Shown here one piece after another: positions 36,138-43,892 of a DNA stretch of 64,000 nt. The first letter of the stretch is position 1. Every line of letters begins with the position of its first letter. Position numbers and translations under genes: made by a program. This DNA is from Thauera sp. JM12B12 (lineage in GTDB: Bacteria > Pseudomonadota > Gammaproteobacteria > Burkholderiales > Rhodocyclaceae): NCBI RefSeq assembly GCF_039614725.1, contig NZ_CP154859.1, forward strand, positions 3,162,001 to 3,226,000, written 5' to 3'. The notes below the pieces were generated by a model. That model saw nothing but the letters and a program-made list of their open reading frames with translations, did no database searches and had not been told where the DNA came from.

Positions 36138-36197
36138 CCCGGTCGCGTCGTCCGGCACTGGATGCCGGACGACGCTGCCCGTGTTTGACGCTAGCGC

Positions 36198-38054
36198 TTA
36201 GTGGGCGCCATCCACCATCTTCGAACCGCGCGGGATACGCACGGCTTCGACCATGTGCTGGATGTGCTCCGGCGGCTCCTTGGTGACCTTATCGACCACG
36301 AAGGCGACGATGAAGTTCACGATCGCGCCCACCGCACCGAAGGCTTCCGGCGTGATGCCGAAGAAGCTGTTCGCGCCACCGATCAGGTCGATGTACTCGG
36401 TGCCCTTCACGAAGAAGATGCCCTTGTGAGCGAACACGTAGAACAGCGTGATGAACAGGCCGGCCAGCATGCCCGCGATCGCGCCTTCCTTGTTCATCTT
36501 CTTGGAGAAGATGCCCATCATGATCGCCGGGAACAGCGAGGAAGCGGCGATACCGAAGGCCAGCGCAACCGTACCGGCGGCGAAGCCCGGCGGGTTCAGA
36601 CCGAGCCAGCCCGCGATCACGATGGCGACCGCCATCGAGATCTTGCCTGCGAGCAGTTCGTTCTTGTCGCTGATGTTCGGGTTGAACACGCCCTTGATCA
36701 GGTCATGCGAAACCGCGGACGAGATCGCCATCAGCAGGCCGGCAGCGGTCGACAGCGCCGCAGCCAGACCACCGGCAGCCACGAGCGCGATCACCCAGTT
36801 GGGCAGCAGCGCGATTTCCGGGTTCGCCATCACGAGGATGTCGGCGTTGACCGTCAGCTCGTTGCCCTTCCAGCCGGCGGCTTCGGCCTTGGCCTTGGCG
36901 TCGGCGTTGGCGGTCTTGTCGTTGTAGTACTGGATGCGACCGTCGCCGTTCTTGTCCTCGAACTTCAGCAGGCCGGTCTTTTCCCAGCGCTTCATCCAGT
37001 CAGGACGCTGCTCGTACTGCAGGCTGTTCTCGGCCGCATACAGGTCGGCGTTCGCCGTCACCTTCTCGGGATTCACGACCAGGTTGCCGGCAGCAGTGGT
37101 CTCGAGACCCACGCCCTGGTTCACCGTGGCGTGCAGGTTCAGCTTGGCCATCGCGGCAACAGCCGGCGCGGTGGTGTACAGCAGGGCGATGAAGACCAGC
37201 GCCCAACCCGCCGAGCTACGCGCGTCCTTCACCGTCGGGACGGTGAAGAATCGCATGATGACGTGCGGCAGGCCCGCGGTACCGATCATCAGCGACAAGG
37301 TGTACATGAACATGTTGAGCATGCTGCCCGGCATCGAAGTGGTGTACTCGTTGAAGCCGAGGTCCTTGACCACCAGGTCGAGCTTGGCCAGCAGCGTCAT
37401 GTCGGTACCCGAGATGTCCGAGCCGAGGCCGAGCTGCGGCAGCGGGTTGCCGGTGAGCTGCAGGGAGATGAAGATCGCCGGCACCAGGTAGGCCGAGATC
37501 AGCACTATGTACTGCGCGACCTGGGTGTAGGTGATGCCCTTCATGCCGCCGAACACCGCGTACATGAACACGATCGCCATACCGAGGTAGATGCCGGTTT
37601 CGCTCGACACGCCGAGGAAGCGCGAGAACGCCACGCCAACGCCGGTCATCTGGCCGATGATGTAGGTCAGCGACGCGGTCAGCAGGCAGATCACCGCCAC
37701 CGTCGAGGCCGTCTTCGAGTAGAAGCGGTCGCCGATGAACTGCGGCACGGTGAACTTGCCGAACTTGCGCAGGTACGGCGCCAGCAGCATCGCCAGCAGA
37801 ACGTAGCCGCCGGTCCAGCCCATCAGGAACAGGCCGCCGCCGTAGCCCATGTTGGCGATGAGGCCGGCCATGGAGATGAAGGACGCCGCCGACATCCAGT
37901 CGGCCGCGGTGGCCATGCCGTTGGTGATCGGGTGGACGCTGCCGCCCGCGGCATAGAACTCACTGGTGCTACCGGCGCGCGCCCAGATGGCGATGCCGAT
38001 GTACAGCGCGAAGGACGCGCCGACCACCAGGTAGGTGATGGTTTGAAGATCCAT
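36198..38054 (-). CDS. Sodium:solute symporter (ActP-like, VC_2705 subfamily)
   Basis: 618 residues, about thirteen membrane helices. SSS-family motifs: GMATAADWMSAASFISMAGLI, LLAPYLRKFGKFTVPQFIGDRFYS (split), FGGMKGITYTQVAQY. Paired with DUF4212 (13-bp gap), it belongs to the group found next to acetate metabolism genes, so uptake of acetate or another short monocarboxylate is likely. An inserted soluble loop (about 330-405) contains an EF-hand-like loop, DKNGDGRIQYYN at residues 367-378. The C-terminal part ends EHIQHMVEAVRIPRG. Confidence 0.92.
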   Translation of the reverse strand: MDLQTITYLVVGASFALYIGIAIWARAGSTSEFYAAGGSVHPITNGMATAADWMSAASFISMAGLIANMGYGGGLFLMGWTGGYVLLAMLLAPYLRKFGKFTVPQFIGDRFYSKTASTVAVICLLTASLTYIIGQMTGVGVAFSRFLGVSSETGIYLGMAIVFMYAVFGGMKGITYTQVAQYIVLISAYLVPAIFISLQLTGNPLPQLGLGSDISGTDMTLLAKLDLVVKDLGFNEYTTSMPGSMLNMFMYTLSLMIGTAGLPHVIMRFFTVPTVKDARSSAGWALVFIALLYTTAPAVAAMAKLNLHATVNQGVGLETTAAGNLVVNPEKVTANADLYAAENSLQYEQRPDWMKRWEKTGLLKFEDKNGDGRIQYYNDKTANADAKAKAEAAGWKGNELTVNADILVMANPEIALLPNWVIALVAAGGLAAALSTAAGLLMAISSAVSHDLIKGVFNPNISDKNELLAGKISMAVAIVIAGWLGLNPPGFAAGTVALAFGIAASSLFPAIMMGIFSKKMNKEGAIAGMLAGLFITLFYVFAHKGIFFVKGTEYIDLIGGANSFFGITPEAFGAVGAIVNFIVAFVVDKVTKEPPEHIQHMVEAVRIPRGSKMVDGAH

Positions 38055-38067
38055 GAGTCTCCCCTCG

Positions 38068-38322
38068 TTATTCTTCGTGAACGTCGAACTGACGGTCGAT
38101 GTCGCCCATCTTCTTCGCGTAATAGAAGATCAGCGCGATGAAGATGTAGATCGATCCCTGGTGGGCGAACCAGAACCCGAGCGGATAGCCACCCAACGAG
38201 ATGCTGTTGAGGGCTGGCGCGAAGAGGATCCCGGCACCGAACGAGACCACGAACCAGATGATCAGGATCTTGGTCAGCAGGCTCAGTACCGTTCCCCAGT
38301 ACGTCTTGCTGTTGTTTTCCAT
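38068..38322 (-). CDS. DUF4212 protein, small partner of the symporter
   Basis: 84 residues from the second of two adjacent ATG codons (38320-38322); GAGGAG is five bases before it, only two before the first ATG (38323-38325). Two membrane helices: TYWGTVLSLLTKILIIWFVV and ISLGGYPLGFWFAHQGSIYIFI, the latter being the DUF4212 signature. It is 13 bp upstream of the symporter and surely co-transcribed. Similar in plan to the orphan copy at 35346, but with a clearly different N-terminus. Confidence 0.9.
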   Translation of the reverse strand: MENNSKTYWGTVLSLLTKILIIWFVVSFGAGILFAPALNSISLGGYPLGFWFAHQGSIYIFIALIFYYAKKMGDIDRQFDVHEE

Positions 38323-38401
38323 CATGTCTCCTCGATATATGTGAAACACAGCCATCGCATGAGCGCGGACGAGGCGAACCCGGCCATGCAAAGGTGGAGC
38401 G

Positions 38402-38444
38402 ATTATAGAAAAATCAGTCTTACTTATCGCTTACAGCACCTTAC
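38402..38444 (-). promoter_or_regulatory. Promoter of the DUF4212-symporter operon with three phased CTTAC repeats
   Basis: On the minus strand a perfect TATAAT lies at 38407-38402. The -35 region has no consensus; instead CTTAC (GTAAG on the coding strand) occurs at 38419-38423, 38430-38434 and 38440-38444, spaced 11 and 10 bp. Helically phased direct repeats overlapping -35 fit a response-regulator binding array. The rest of the 245-bp gap to soxB shows nothing else clear. Confidence 0.6.
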
Positions 38445-38585
38445 AGAAAGCTGAAAAGTGCGCCTGCCGACCGCCACCGCCCCCGTCGCACAGACGAGCG
38501 ACGGCGCCCGCGACCGTGATCCTTCACGGCAGCGGGCGCGTCCAACTCAGGTATGCGGAAGTCGACGGGAGGGGGCGGATCGGAA

Positions 38586-40310
38586 TCAGATCGCCACGCC
38601 CGGGTTGCCGTCCATGCCCTTGAGCGTGGGCAGGTTGAGGGTGCGCTGGGTGACCACTTTCTGCGCGCGCAGGTAGCTGGCGACCACGTCCCAGATCGCC
38701 GGCCCCGAGTCCTTGGCCTCTTCCGACACCGGCGCCCAGCCGGCGACCTTGTAAGTCTTGCCGGCCTCGATCGGCTTGCCCTTCAACATCATGTTGTCGA
38801 TGCGCTTGCCCATCGCCGCGCTGGGGTCGCAGGTGTATTGCAGGCCGCCCACGCGCACCATGTCGCCGCCCTGCTGGTAGTAGGGGTCGGGGTTGAACAG
38901 GTTGTCGGCGACGTCCTCGAGGATGGTCTTGATCATCTCGCCGCTCATCTCGGTGAGCGTGGTCCACGGATAGGTGATCGCGGTCTGGTCGAGCAGGTGC
39001 TCCATGGTGATGGTGTCGCCCGGCAGCAGCGAGGTGCCCCAGCGGAAACCGGGCGAGAAGGCGATCTCGGCGTCCTTCTCGGCGATCAGCGCATCGACGA
39101 TGAGCTGGTCCCACGAGCCGTTGAAGTTACCGCGGCGGTAGAGCAGGCCCTCGGTGACGGCGAGCTTCTCGGTGAGCTTCTCGAGGAAGGGCGCGCGCGT
39201 CCTGTCGATGAAGGCGGCCATCTCGGGGTCGGCCGGCAGCAGGTTGGAGAACACCGGCAGCAGTTTGTAGCGGAAGTCGGCGACCTTGCCGTCCTTGACG
39301 TCGAAGTCCATCACGCCGAGGAACTTGCCATTGGAGCCGGCGTTGGTCACCAGCGTCTTGCCACCGGCGTTCTGGACCACGGTGGGCGCCGGCATGCCGT
39401 CATGGGTGTGGCCGCCGAAGATGGCGTCGATGCCGGTGACGCGGCTCGCCATCTTGAGGTCCACGTCCATGCCGTTGTGCGACAGCACGACCACCACCTG
39501 GGCGCCCTCTCCGCGCGCGGCGTCCACCGCCTGTTGCATGTCCTCGTCGCGGATGCCGAAGCTCCAGTCGGGCGTCTGCCAGCGCGGGTTGGCGATCGGG
39601 GTGTAGGGGAAGGCCTGGCCGACGATGGCCACCGGCACGCCGTTGATGTTCTTGATGACGTAGGGCTTGAAGACCGGATCCTCGAAGTCGGTGGTCTTCA
39701 CGTTCTGGGCGACGATGTCGATCTTGCCGGCGAAGTCCTTCTCCTCGATCTCCTTGACGCGCTCGGCGCCGTAGGTGGACTCCCAGTGCAGGGTCATGAC
39801 GTCCACGCCGAGCAGCTTGCAGGCGTCGACCATGTCCTGCGCGTCCGTCCACAGCGCGGTGCCCGAGCCCTGCCAGGTGTCGCCGCCGTCGAGCAGCAGC
39901 GCGCCGGGGCGACTGGCCTTCATCTTCTTGACCAGGGTGGCCAGGTGGGCGAAGCCGCCGACCTTGCCGTAGGTCTTCGCCGCCTCCACGAAGTCGAGGT
40001 AGGTGAAGGCGTGCGCCTCGATGCTGCCCGGCCTGATGCCGAAGTGCTTGAGGAAACCCTCGCCGACGATGTGCGGCGCGTTGCCGCGCATGCTGCCGAC
40101 GCCGAGGTTGACGTTGGGCTCGCGGAAATAGATCGGCAGTAGCTGCGCATGGCAGTCGGTCATGTGCAGCAGGCTGACGTTGCCGAAGGGCGGCAGGTCG
40201 TAGAGTGCCTCGGCGGCCTTTTCGGCACGCGCGAAGTTCGAATGCAGGCTCATGCCGCCGGCCGCCGCGACGGCGAGCAACTGCATGAATTCACGACGGT
40301 TCATCGACAT
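38586..40310 (-). CDS. soxB: Thiosulfohydrolase SoxB
   Basis: 574 residues from ATG at 40308-40310. A Tat signal peptide (NRREFMQLLAVAAAGG) directs export. The 5'-nucleotidase/metallophosphoesterase core has the two-metal motifs HMTDCHAQLLPIYFR, LLDGGDTWQGSG and FGGHTHDGMPAP. SoxB hydrolyses the terminal sulfate from SoxY-bound cysteine-S-thiosulfonate. It is the last gene of soxCDYZAXB, separated from soxX by 120 bp that contain a hairpin. Confidence 0.97.
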   Translation of the reverse strand: MSMNRREFMQLLAVAAAGGMSLHSNFARAEKAAEALYDLPPFGNVSLLHMTDCHAQLLPIYFREPNVNLGVGSMRGNAPHIVGEGFLKHFGIRPGSIEAHAFTYLDFVEAAKTYGKVGGFAHLATLVKKMKASRPGALLLDGGDTWQGSGTALWTDAQDMVDACKLLGVDVMTLHWESTYGAERVKEIEEKDFAGKIDIVAQNVKTTDFEDPVFKPYVIKNINGVPVAIVGQAFPYTPIANPRWQTPDWSFGIRDEDMQQAVDAARGEGAQVVVVLSHNGMDVDLKMASRVTGIDAIFGGHTHDGMPAPTVVQNAGGKTLVTNAGSNGKFLGVMDFDVKDGKVADFRYKLLPVFSNLLPADPEMAAFIDRTRAPFLEKLTEKLAVTEGLLYRRGNFNGSWDQLIVDALIAEKDAEIAFSPGFRWGTSLLPGDTITMEHLLDQTAITYPWTTLTEMSGEMIKTILEDVADNLFNPDPYYQQGGDMVRVGGLQYTCDPSAAMGKRIDNMMLKGKPIEAGKTYKVAGWAPVSEEAKDSGPAIWDVVASYLRAQKVVTQRTLNLPTLKGMDGNPGVAI

Positions 40311-40378
40311 GGCGATACCTTTGCATGCTGGGAGCGCGGACGCGGGAAGGCCTCCCCTCCGCACTCGGGATGAAAGAA

Positions 40379-40404
40379 GGGCCCGGGGCCGAGGCCGCGG
40401 GCCC
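40379..40404 (-). terminator. Hairpin between soxX and soxB
   Basis: GGGCCCG and CGGGCCC form 7-bp arms with a GC-rich 12-nt loop; the minus strand continues TTCTTTC. It could attenuate transcription into soxB or stabilise the upstream mRNA. The U-tract is broken, so termination would be partial. Confidence 0.4.
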
Positions 40405-40430
40405 GCTTCACGCGGCGCGCTGCGCGCGCT

Positions 40431-41030
40431 TTATTGATTGACCGGCGAGGCGGGATCGAACAGGTAGGCCATCACGTGGCGGATCTGCTCTTCGGTGAGG
40501 ATGCCCCCGAAGCCGTTGCGCGGCATGTCGCTGCATGCGTTGTAGGCCTTGGAGTTCCACAGCTTGCCCCAGGTGTACTTCACCACCTCTTCCGAGTTGC
40601 CGCGCAGTTTTGCGTAGCCCTCCAGACTGGGGCCGATGGTGCCTTCGGAGACTTCCTTCGGGTCCATCGCGTGGCAGTTGTAGCAGCCGCCGCCATTGTT
40701 GTCGGGCGTCTTGTCGGTCCAGGTCAGACCGCGGCCGCTGGCGGCGATCTTCTGCCCTTCCTTCCAGTCGCCACCGGTGAAGTTGCCGTCGGTCGGCCAC
40801 TTGATGGTGGCCATCTCGGCGGCCTCGAGCTTCTTCATGGTCTCGGCGTCGGGCGGCGTAGGGCTGGAGCAGGCCTTCTGCACCGCGTCCTGTTTCTGGC
40901 GATCGAGGCTGGCGATGCCGTTGGCCTTGAAGGAGCTCACCATCATCTGCTCGACCTTGGTCTGCAGCTCGTCGGCACTTGCGACGGAGACACCCAGCGC
41001 GAGCGGCAGGGCAAGGAACAGTTTCTTCAT
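40431..41030 (-). CDS. soxX: Sulfur-oxidising cytochrome SoxX
   Basis: 199 residues with a Sec signal peptide (LFLALPLALGVSVASA). One c-heme site, CYNCH (C116, C119, H120), and the distal Met region NACSDMPRNGFGG. It forms the SoxXA heterodimer that couples thiosulfate to SoxY. The N-terminal extension (residues 25-80) is longer than in the shortest SoxX proteins and resembles the long type. GAGGGGATGACCAC precedes the ATG. It starts 15 bp after soxA. Confidence 0.95.
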   Translation of the reverse strand: MKKLFLALPLALGVSVASADELQTKVEQMMVSSFKANGIASLDRQKQDAVQKACSSPTPPDAETMKKLEAAEMATIKWPTDGNFTGGDWKEGQKIAASGRGLTWTDKTPDNNGGGCYNCHAMDPKEVSEGTIGPSLEGYAKLRGNSEEVVKYTWGKLWNSKAYNACSDMPRNGFGGILTEEQIRHVMAYLFDPASPVNQ

Positions 41031-41045
41031 GTGGTCATCCCCCTC

Positions 41046-41849
41046 TCAGCGCTTCACGCCCGGCCACTTGGCCTCGGCGCCATTGCCCTTGCCCGCCATG
41101 AACACCGACAGCGCGATGGTCACGTCCGACGCAAACACCGGCTCGGCGGTGCGCTGCTGGCGGAAGCAATCCCACAGGCGGTGCTGCATGGTCCAGAACT
41201 GCGAGTTCGATACCCGGTAGGCCGGCCACGAACTCCAGCCTTCGGCCGCGCCTTCGGGCTTGGTGATGTTGGGCAGCCGGGTGGCGCGGATGCGCTTGTC
41301 GTCCTGGCTGTGGCAGGACGAACAGGCAAAGTCCATCACACCGGTGCGGTAGTAGAAGACGCGCTCGCCCATGTCGTACATCTCCTTCATCTTGGGATGC
41401 GAGAGATCGACCGCGACCGGCTTGCCCTTGGAATGGGTGACCACGTAGGCGACCAGCGCGGCGAGCTTGCCGCGCTCACCCTGCAGGAAGCGGCCGCCGA
41501 TGATCTCGGCCGACGGGATGCCCTGCTGGGTCTCCATGCAGTGCATCAGACGCGATTCGAGGTCCTGCACCTTGCCGGTGTCGGCGAAATAGCGCGGCAA
41601 CTGCGCAGCCGCGCCTTCGACCACGCCCGGGCCGAGGCCGAGGTCGCATTGCTCCAGGGTCGCGTTCTTGGGCCCGCGCGCGGTGCGCCAGAGCTCCTCG
41701 CCTTCCATCTCGTAGAGCTCGGCCGGGTTGCCGTCGGCCAGCATCTCGCGGTAGGCGTCGAAGTTCAGCTCGTCGTCCGCCGCGCTCGCCACCGGGCTCG
41801 TCAGCGCAATCGCGGCACTGACGGCCGTGAACAGTAGTTGTTTTTTCAT
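41046..41849 (-). CDS. soxA: Sulfur-oxidising cytochrome SoxA, monoheme type
   Basis: 267 residues with a Sec signal (TAVSAAIALTSPVASA). Only one heme motif, CSSCH (C176, C179, H180); the N-terminal domain keeps C68 and C104 but no CxxCH, as in monoheme SoxA proteins where these form a disulfide. C228 (RLWDCFRQQR) matches the catalytic cysteine ligand that becomes persulfurated. It joins thiosulfate to SoxYZ together with SoxX. A 101-bp gap with a strong hairpin separates it from soxZ. Confidence 0.95.
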   Translation of the reverse strand: MKKQLLFTAVSAAIALTSPVASAADDELNFDAYREMLADGNPAELYEMEGEELWRTARGPKNATLEQCDLGLGPGVVEGAAAQLPRYFADTGKVQDLESRLMHCMETQQGIPSAEIIGGRFLQGERGKLAALVAYVVTHSKGKPVAVDLSHPKMKEMYDMGERVFYYRTGVMDFACSSCHSQDDKRIRATRLPNITKPEGAAEGWSSWPAYRVSNSQFWTMQHRLWDCFRQQRTAEPVFASDVTIALSVFMAGKGNGAEAKWPGVKR

Positions 41850-41920
41850 CGTCTCTCCTCCAGGGTCGTACCCCTGCTACCTGCCTTCAAGGGGTGTCGG
41901 GCCAGCCGCACGGACTGCGG

Positions 41921-41944
41921 CCTGGCCGGCATGCGCCGGCCAGG
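41921..41944. other. Perfect 10-bp hairpin between soxZ and soxA
   Basis: CCTGGCCGGC and GCCGGCCAGG are separated by ATGC. Neither strand has a following U-tract. In the sox mRNA it would form a very stable stem between soxYZ and soxAXB, a place where differential stability or translation could be set. It could also be a small dispersed repeat. Confidence 0.6.
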
Positions 41945-41950
41945 CGGACG

Positions 41951-42262
41951 TCAGCCGATCTGCACCTCGTCGGTGCGGCTGTCGCCCTTGTTGTCCACCC
42001 AGCTCACGCTGAGCTTGTCACCCTTGGCGCCGCCGTTGAACTTGAAGGCGAGATAGGGATTGGTGGACACCGAGGGGCCGAACTCCGCGCTGAGCACGAC
42101 CTTGTCGTTGTGCTTGGCGGTGAGTTCGGTGATGAAGTGGGCCGGGATCACGGCGCCGGACGAATCCTTGCGCTGGCCGGTTTCCATGACGTGGGACATC
42201 AGCACGCGGACTTCGGTGACGCCATCCTTGGCGGCGGCGCGAATGCGCATCGGGCTTGCCAT
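41951..42262 (-). CDS. soxZ: Thiosulfate oxidation carrier complex protein SoxZ
   Basis: 103 residues; no signal peptide, as usual, since it is exported with SoxY. MRIRAAAKDGVTEVRVLMSHVMETGQRKD at the start (two blocks) and SVSTNPYLAFKFNG are SoxZ signatures of the Ig-like fold. SoxYZ carries the sulfur substrate through the cycle. GGAGAGAAAAGAT before the ATG is the ribosome-binding site. It is 30 bp downstream of soxY. Confidence 0.96.
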   Translation of the reverse strand: MASPMRIRAAAKDGVTEVRVLMSHVMETGQRKDSSGAVIPAHFITELTAKHNDKVVLSAEFGPSVSTNPYLAFKFNGGAKGDKLSVSWVDNKGDSRTDEVQIG

Positions 42263-42292
42263 ATCTTTTCTCTCCTTGCTCTGTGTTCCGGA

Positions 42293-42760
42293 TCAGCCGC
42301 CGCAGCCGCCGAGGGTGACCTTGACTTCCTTCTTGGCCATGTAGAACTTGCCGTCGGCCTTGACCATGGCATAGACGTCCGAGGTCTGCCCCATCTTCAC
42401 GCGCGTCTGCACGTCGGCAACCGTGCCTTCGGGCAGGGTGAAGGTGGCGGCGACCATGTTCGGGTTCTTCTCGATCATGATCACGATCTGCTCGGTCTTG
42501 GGCAGCTTGCTGACCACGCCCACCGGCACCACGGCGCCGTTCTCCGCGATGTCCGGGGCGGTGATCACCACGTCCGCGCTCTCGGCGGGTTTGCCGGCGC
42601 TGAAGGCGGCGAAGGCCGCATCCATGTTCTTGGCCTCGAACGCGGTCTTGTTCCATGCGGCCTGCGCCATTTCAGGCTTGATCATGCCGGCCGCGGCCAG
42701 CAGTCCGAGCACGCCCAGGCCACCGCCGGCCTTCAGGGTATCCCTGCGTTGATGGTTCAT
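42293..42760 (-). CDS. soxY: Thiosulfate oxidation carrier protein SoxY
   Basis: 155 residues with a Tat-type signal (QRRDTLKAGGGLGVLGLLAA) and the C-terminal GGCGG, whose cysteine on a flexible arm binds all sulfur intermediates. The central SoxY Ig-like domain includes VPVGVVSKLPKTEQIVIMIEKNP (two blocks). GGAGAGACGGG precedes the ATG. 22 bp downstream of soxD. Confidence 0.97.
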   Translation of the reverse strand: MNHQRRDTLKAGGGLGVLGLLAAAGMIKPEMAQAAWNKTAFEAKNMDAAFAAFSAGKPAESADVVITAPDIAENGAVVPVGVVSKLPKTEQIVIMIEKNPNMVAATFTLPEGTVADVQTRVKMGQTSDVYAMVKADGKFYMAKKEVKVTLGGCGG

Positions 42761-42782
42761 CCCGTCTCTCCTTGTTTAGGTG

Positions 42783-43892
42783 TTACTGCGCCTTCGCGCC
42801 TTCCAGAATCCACTTGACGAGTTGCGCCAGCTCCTCGTCCTTCACGTGCCCTTGCGGCGGCATCGGAACCGCCCCCCAGACACCCTGGCCGCCGCTCTTC
42901 ACCTTGGCGACGAGCTTGGCTTCGGCATCCGCCTGGCCCTGATACTTTTGTGCAATTTCATTGTACCCAGGACCGACGATCTTGTTCGCCACCCCATGAC
43001 AGGCCATGCAGCCCCTGGCATTGGCGAGCGCGAGCGTTGCCGCTGCGGAGGCTGCGCCCTCGGCGGAGGCCGCTCCGGATGCCGCCGCGCCGCCCTGGCC
43101 AGCGTCCTGCGCACCGCTCTCGGTCGTCGCAGCGGTCGGCTTGCCGCGCGTCTGCCCGACCGGACGGTTCTGCTCGGCGAGGTTGCCGTGCGCATCCTGC
43201 GCATACTCGGGCAAGGCGGACGCGATGACGACTTCCTTCTTGCAATCCTTCATGCAGGCGACGTTCTTGACGTCGGGCGTACCGCCGTTGCCGATCCCGC
43301 CCTTCGCCGCCGATGCGCCCGGCCACATGCCGTGGTCGGTGGTCATGCCGTTGCGGTTGGGCATGCGCTCCTGGACCTCGCGGATGTTCTCGTCGCTGAG
43401 CTCGAAATCGGCCGGCACCACCTCCGCCAGGTTCAGAAGGTAGGCGAGGATCGCATAAACCTCGTCCGGATTCAGCGACTTCGGCGCTGTCCATGGCATC
43501 GCGCGCTGGATGTAGTCGAACAGCGTCGAGATCGTCGGCACCTTCATCATCGTGGTGCGCTGCGGGAAGGAACCGGTCACGAGGGCTGCGACGCGCCCGG
43601 TCTCGATGTCCTTCTGCGTGGTACCGCCGACGATGGGCGTGAACACCTCGTTCGATTCGCCGAACACGCCGTGGCAGCTCGTGCAGTGCGTCTCCCACAG
43701 GGCCATGCCGTCATCGACGTTGCCGCGCCCTTTCGGAAGCCCGACGAGATCCGGACGCACGTCGATGTCCCACGCCTTCACCTCGGCAGGCGTGGCCTCG
43801 CGACCGATGCCGGGGTAGCGGTCCCAGGCCACGGCCGAGCCGGCCGCACCGGCGATCAGGAGCGCGATCAGCGTCTTAGAGAACCTGGACAT
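42783..43892 (-). CDS. soxD: Sulfane dehydrogenase cytochrome subunit SoxD
   Basis: 369 residues with a Sec signal (TLIALLIAGAAGSAVA). Two c-hemes: CTSCH (C70, C73, H74) and CMACH (C295, C298, H299), joined by a long Ala/Gly-rich linker (about residues 250-290). With SoxC it oxidises the SoxY-bound sulfane, so this is a complete Sox system that yields sulfate without sulfur globules. Its start overlaps the soxC end by 17 bp. Confidence 0.95.
   Translation of the reverse strand: MSRFSKTLIALLIAGAAGSAVAWDRYPGIGREATPAEVKAWDIDVRPDLVGLPKGRGNVDDGMALWETHCTSCHGVFGESNEVFTPIVGGTTQKDIETGRVAALVTGSFPQRTTMMKVPTISTLFDYIQRAMPWTAPKSLNPDEVYAILAYLLNLAEVVPADFELSDENIREVQERMPNRNGMTTDHGMWPGASAAKGGIGNGGTPDVKNVACMKDCKKEVVIASALPEYAQDAHGNLAEQNRPVGQTRGKPTAATTESGAQDAGQGGAAASGAASAEGAASAAATLALANARGCMACHGVANKIVGPGYNEIAQKYQGQADAEAKLVAKVKSGGQGVWGAVPMPPQGHVKDEELAQLVKWILEGAKAQ

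Noticed and set aside
36201..38141. 646-codon plus-strand frame opposite the symporter
   Set aside because: Antisense to a clear membrane transporter; His/Arg/Asp-rich with no domain pattern.
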